Source of the DNA: Promicromonospora sukumoe
Lineage (GTDB): Bacteria; Actinomycetota; Actinomycetes; Actinomycetales; Cellulomonadaceae
Assembly (NCBI RefSeq): GCF_014137995.1
Contig: NZ_JACGWV010000001.1
Location: 3,348,001-3,412,000, forward strand
Direction of reading: 5' to 3'
DNA: 64,000 nucleotides
Below the pieces are notes generated by a model. That model saw only the letters and a list, made by a program, of their open reading frames with translations, had not been told where the DNA came from and ran no database searches. Positions 61,532-64,000 of the stretch are shown here, in pieces (the first letter of the stretch is position 1; every line of letters begins with the position of its first letter). The translations under genes and the position numbers were made by a program.

Positions 61532-63142
61532 ATGAGAAGTATCCGCACCGCGGTCGCGACGGCCGCCGTCGCCGCCCTGGCGTTCGCCGCACTGCCGGCG
61601 AGCACACTGTCCGCGAGCGCCACGGGGGCGCCGTCGGCCACCCCGCCGGAAGCCGAAGGCGCGCAGGGCCCGAGCCAGGCGCAGAACCAGACGAAGGAGC
61701 ACACCTCGGCGAAGGACCGCCGTCAGCTCCGCACCTGGGCCGCCGACACGTGGCGCTCGTTCGAGGCGCTCGTCGACGAGGAGACGGGCCTGCCGGACGA
61801 CAACATCGGCGGGGACCTCGACCCGGCCGACCGCGGCGGGTACACCTCGCCGACCAATATCGGGGCGTACCTGTGGAGCACCGTGGTGGCCCGCGACACG
61901 GGCCTGATCGGGCGCAAGGAGGCGCGCCAGCGCCTGGCGACCACGCTGGACACGGTCGCGGGGCTGGAGAAGCACGAGCCCAGCGGCATGTTCTACAACT
62001 GGTACGACCCGGCCACGGGCGACAAGCTGCTGACGTTCCCCACGAGCGGTGACGCGATCAAGCCGTTCCTCTCCAGCGTGGACAACGGCTGGCTGGCGAC
62101 GGGCCTGCTGCTGACGGCGCGCGCGGAGCCGTCCCTGGCCCGCGCGGCGGACGCCGTCCGCGAGGACATGGACTTCGGCTGCTACTTCGACCCGGCGCAG
62201 AACCAGATCCGGGGCGGGTTCTGGGACGTCGACCCGCAGGAGACGGCGCCCGTGGCGGGCGACTACTGCGAGATGGGTTCCGACGTCTGGTACACGGGCC
62301 ACCACTACGGCGCGTTCAACACGGAGCCGCGCATCGCGTCGTACCTCGGCATCGCGGAGGGGCAGATCCCGGCGGAGCACTACTTCGGCACGTACCGCAC
62401 GTTCCCCGACACCTGCGACTGGTCCTGGACCGAGACGCGGCCGGTCGGGCAGTGGGCCGAGTACCTGGGGGTGCCGGTGTTCGAGGGCGCGCTGCCGTAC
62501 CGCGGCATGCGCGTGGTGCCGACCTGGGGCGGCAGCATGTTCGAGGCGCTGATGGTGCCGCTGTTCGTGCCCGAGGAGACGTGGGGCCCGCGCTCGTGGG
62601 GCCGTAACCACCCGCTGTACGTGCAGGGCCAGATCGAGCACGGCATGCAGGAGGCGGAGTACGGGTACTGGGGCTTCTCGCCGTCGAACGACCCGGCCGG
62701 CGGGTACCGCGAGTACGGCGTGGACCAGCTCGGGCTGGACGGGCCGGGCTACACGTCCGACCAGGAGCGCACGACCGTCGACCAGCCGTACGAGGGCTGC
62801 CGCGAGGGTTCGCCGGAGCCCACGGAGTACGGTGACGGCGTCGTGACGCCGCACGCGTCGTTCCTCGCGCTGCGGTACGCGCCCCGCGAGGCGATGACCA
62901 ACCTGCGCAACATCGCGACGGACTTCGACGCGTACGGCCCGGGCGGCTTCTACGACGCCGTGGCCGTGCGCAGCGGCCAGGTATCGGAGCGCTACCTGGC
63001 GCTGGACCAGGGCATGATCATGGCGGCGCTGGGCAACGAGCTGGCCGACGACGCGATGCGCCGCTACGTCGCGCCCGGTGCCCTGGAGCGCGAGGTGCGC
63101 CCCCTGATGGCGATGGAGACCTTCGCCGTCGGCCGCGACTAG
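61532..63142 (+). CDS. Secreted glycoamylase-family (PF10091-like) enzyme, possibly GH144-type
   Basis: 536 residues with a Sec signal peptide (cleavage near TLSASATG). The mature part has an alpha/alpha barrel with GGYTSPTNIGAYLWSTVVAR, SSVDNGWLATGLLLTARA, PTWGGSMFEALMVPLFVPE, AEYGYWGFSPSNDP, VVTPHASFLALRYAP and LDQGMIMAALGN. These are the hallmark blocks of the glycoamylase family, which includes GH144 endo-beta-1,2-glucanases. Acidic residues in GGSMFE and near the SP-S-N-D block are candidates for catalysis. Secreted upstream partner of the importer and GH1 enzyme. Beta-1,2-glucan as substrate is a hypothesis; Cys residues suggest disulfides. RBS TAGGAG lies 9 nt before ATG 61532. Confidence 0.8.
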   Translation: MRSIRTAVATAAVAALAFAALPASTLSASATGAPSATPPEAEGAQGPSQAQNQTKEHTSAKDRRQLRTWAADTWRSFEALVDEETGLPDDNIGGDLDPADRGGYTSPTNIGAYLWSTVVARDTGLIGRKEARQRLATTLDTVAGLEKHEPSGMFYNWYDPATGDKLLTFPTSGDAIKPFLSSVDNGWLATGLLLTARAEPSLARAADAVREDMDFGCYFDPAQNQIRGGFWDVDPQETAPVAGDYCEMGSDVWYTGHHYGAFNTEPRIASYLGIAEGQIPAEHYFGTYRTFPDTCDWSWTETRPVGQWAEYLGVPVFEGALPYRGMRVVPTWGGSMFEALMVPLFVPEETWGPRSWGRNHPLYVQGQIEHGMQEAEYGYWGFSPSNDPAGGYREYGVDQLGLDGPGYTSDQERTTVDQPYEGCREGSPEPTEYGDGVVTPHASFLALRYAPREAMTNLRNIATDFDAYGPGGFYDAVAVRSGQVSERYLALDQGMIMAALGNELADDAMRRYVAPGALEREVRPLMAMETFAVGRD

Positions 63143-63163
63143 CACCCCGACGACTAGCACCCC
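63136..63163 (+). repeat. Stop-codon-spanning 15-bp repeat at the glycoamylase-family gene
   Basis: CGACTAGCACCCC at 63136-63148 and 63151-63163, period 15. The first contains the real TAG; the second gives an in-frame reserve TAG. Confidence 0.85.
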
Positions 63164-63167
63164 CGAC

Positions 63168-63211
63168 GTGTCAGACGCTCAGGTCCCCCGAGGGACCTGA
63201 GCGTCTGACAC
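63168..63211. terminator. 20-bp stem, palindrome family member 3
   Basis: Arms 63168-63187 and 63192-63211 with CCGA loop, 26 bp after the glycoamylase-family stop. The inner 42 bp (63169-63210) begin TGTCAGAC like the elements at 50987 and 54028. It separates the gene from the GH13 gene, so expression of the latter needs read-through or its own promoter. Confidence 0.85.
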
Positions 63212-63248
63212 ATTGGATCTTCCGCACCACCTACGAAGGAGTAGCTCC

Positions 63249-64000
63249 TTGGCTTCCGTCGACCTCGCCTCGCGCCTCGGGCGCACCGTGCTCTACCAGA
63301 TCTACCCGCAGTCCTTCGCGGACTCGAACGGTGACGGGATCGGCGACCTCGCCGGGATCGCGGAGCGCCTGGACTACCTCGCCTGGCTGGGGGTGGACGC
63401 GATCTGGCTCAGCCCGTGCTTCGTCTCCCCCTTCGCCGACGCCGGGTACGACGTCGCCGACTTCCTGACGGTGGCGCCGCGCTACGGCACGAACGAGGAC
63501 ATGGCGCGGCTGACCGAGGAGGCGGGGCGGCGCGGCATCTCGGTGCTGCTCGACCTCGTGGCCGGGCACACGTCGGACCAGCACCCCTGGTTCCGCGCGT
63601 CGGCCGATGACCCGGACGACGGCCGATTCGTGTGGAGCGACGTGCCCGCCGAGGGCTTCCAGCCCGGCCCGGGAGCGCGGGGCGGGTACTACAAGCCCAA
63701 CTTCTTCCCCGTGCAGCCGGCGCTGAACTTCGGCTACGCCCGCACGGACCCGGCCGAGCCGTGGCGGCAGCCCGTCGACGCGCCCGGCCCGCTCGCCAAC
63801 CGGGCCGCGCTGCGCGAGATCATGGCGCACTGGTTCGGCCTGGGCGTGGCGGGGTTCCGCGTGGACATGGCGGCGTCCCTCGTCAAGGACGACCCCGGCC
63901 ACGTCGAGACGGCGAGGCTGTGGCACGAGATGCGCGCCTGGCTGGACCGCGAGTGGCCGGGCCGCGTCATCATCAGCGAGTGGGGCGACCCGAAGGTCGC
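63249..64000 (+). CDS. GH13 alpha-glucosidase/amylase-family enzyme (cut by window edge)
   Basis: First 250 residues of a GH13 enzyme. Starts TTG 63249 with AAGGAG 7 nt upstream. Begins VLYQIYPQSFADSNGDGIGD (typical of oligo-1,6-glucosidase, trehalose synthase or sucrose-type subfamilies). Region I DLVAGHTSDQ, nucleophile Asp206 in GFRVDMAAS, acid/base Glu244 in IISEWGD. No signal peptide, so cytosolic. The rest, including the third catalytic Asp, lies outside the window, so specificity is open. Confidence 0.9.
   Translation, partial: MASVDLASRLGRTVLYQIYPQSFADSNGDGIGDLAGIAERLDYLAWLGVDAIWLSPCFVSPFADAGYDVADFLTVAPRYGTNEDMARLTEEAGRRGISVLLDLVAGHTSDQHPWFRASADDPDDGRFVWSDVPAEGFQPGPGARGGYYKPNFFPVQPALNFGYARTDPAEPWRQPVDAPGPLANRAALREIMAHWFGLGVAGFRVDMAASLVKDDPGHVETARLWHEMRAWLDREWPGRVIISEWGDPKV

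Overview
The window is chromosomal DNA of a high-GC Gram-positive actinobacterium. The evidence is the very GC-rich codon use, frequent GTG and TTG starts, an RpoD/HrdB-type sigma factor, PASTA kinase, DUF222-HNH and DUF7455 proteins, a WXG100/FtsK secretion locus, and twin-arginine lipoproteins beside plant-polysaccharide hydrolases. The mix suggests a Cellulosimicrobium/Promicromonospora/Cellulomonas-like organism (inference; no rRNA is present). I see no tRNA, rRNA, CRISPR, insertion sequence or integrase.

Layout. (1) 1-6720: a LacI-controlled carbohydrate locus with a divergent repressor (cut by the left edge), two LplB/LplC-type permeases, a lipoprotein binding protein and a convergent GH43 enzyme. 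(2) 6721-9868: a 20-copy 8-bp repeat, a DUF222-HNH protein and a DUF2200 protein. (3) 9911-16082: a cell-surface group of a BMP-like lipoprotein, a DUF916-like membrane protein, a purple-acid-phosphatase-like enzyme ending in a WxL-like domain, and a HupE/UreJ-2 membrane protein. (4) 16252-31472, all on the minus strand: a type VII secretion locus. Transcription runs through two tandem copies of a five-gene module (two WXG100-size proteins, a large helical/membrane protein, two small proteins of unknown function), then two LysM-like membrane proteins, then a three-ATPase EccC. No EccB, EccD, EccE or mycosin gene lies in the window. (5) 31671-41495: secretory lipase, a DUF6580/DUF4430 pair, a ParE/GyrB subunit, DUF7455, SpoIID/LytB protein, primary sigma factor, universal stress protein. 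(6) 41536-55770: DUF4192 protein, lipoprotein, prenyl diphosphate synthase, PknL-like PASTA kinase, Rv2175c homologue, class II DAHP synthase, PPi-type phosphofructokinase, GNAT, FadD15-like ligase, ROK glucokinase, membrane protein, PlsC acyltransferase. Gene content partly parallels the mycobacterial Rv2173-Rv2187 region. (7) 55857-64000: a second LacI-ABC sugar locus with GH1, a glycoamylase-family enzyme (possibly beta-1,2-glucan-active) and a GH13 enzyme cut by the right edge.

How the parts work together. Both sugar loci have a binding protein and two permeases but no ATPase, so they probably use a shared MsiK-type ATPase encoded elsewhere. Each has a recognisable promoter overlapped or followed by palindromic operators. 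The type VII genes are linked by 1-8 bp overlaps and look like one or two long operons.

Two genome-scale patterns stand out. First, at ten or more genes the sequence around the stop codon is tandemly repeated with a period of 12-18 bp. Second, many 3' ends carry long perfect palindromes; three of these are members of one 42-bp family lying within 12.3 kb.
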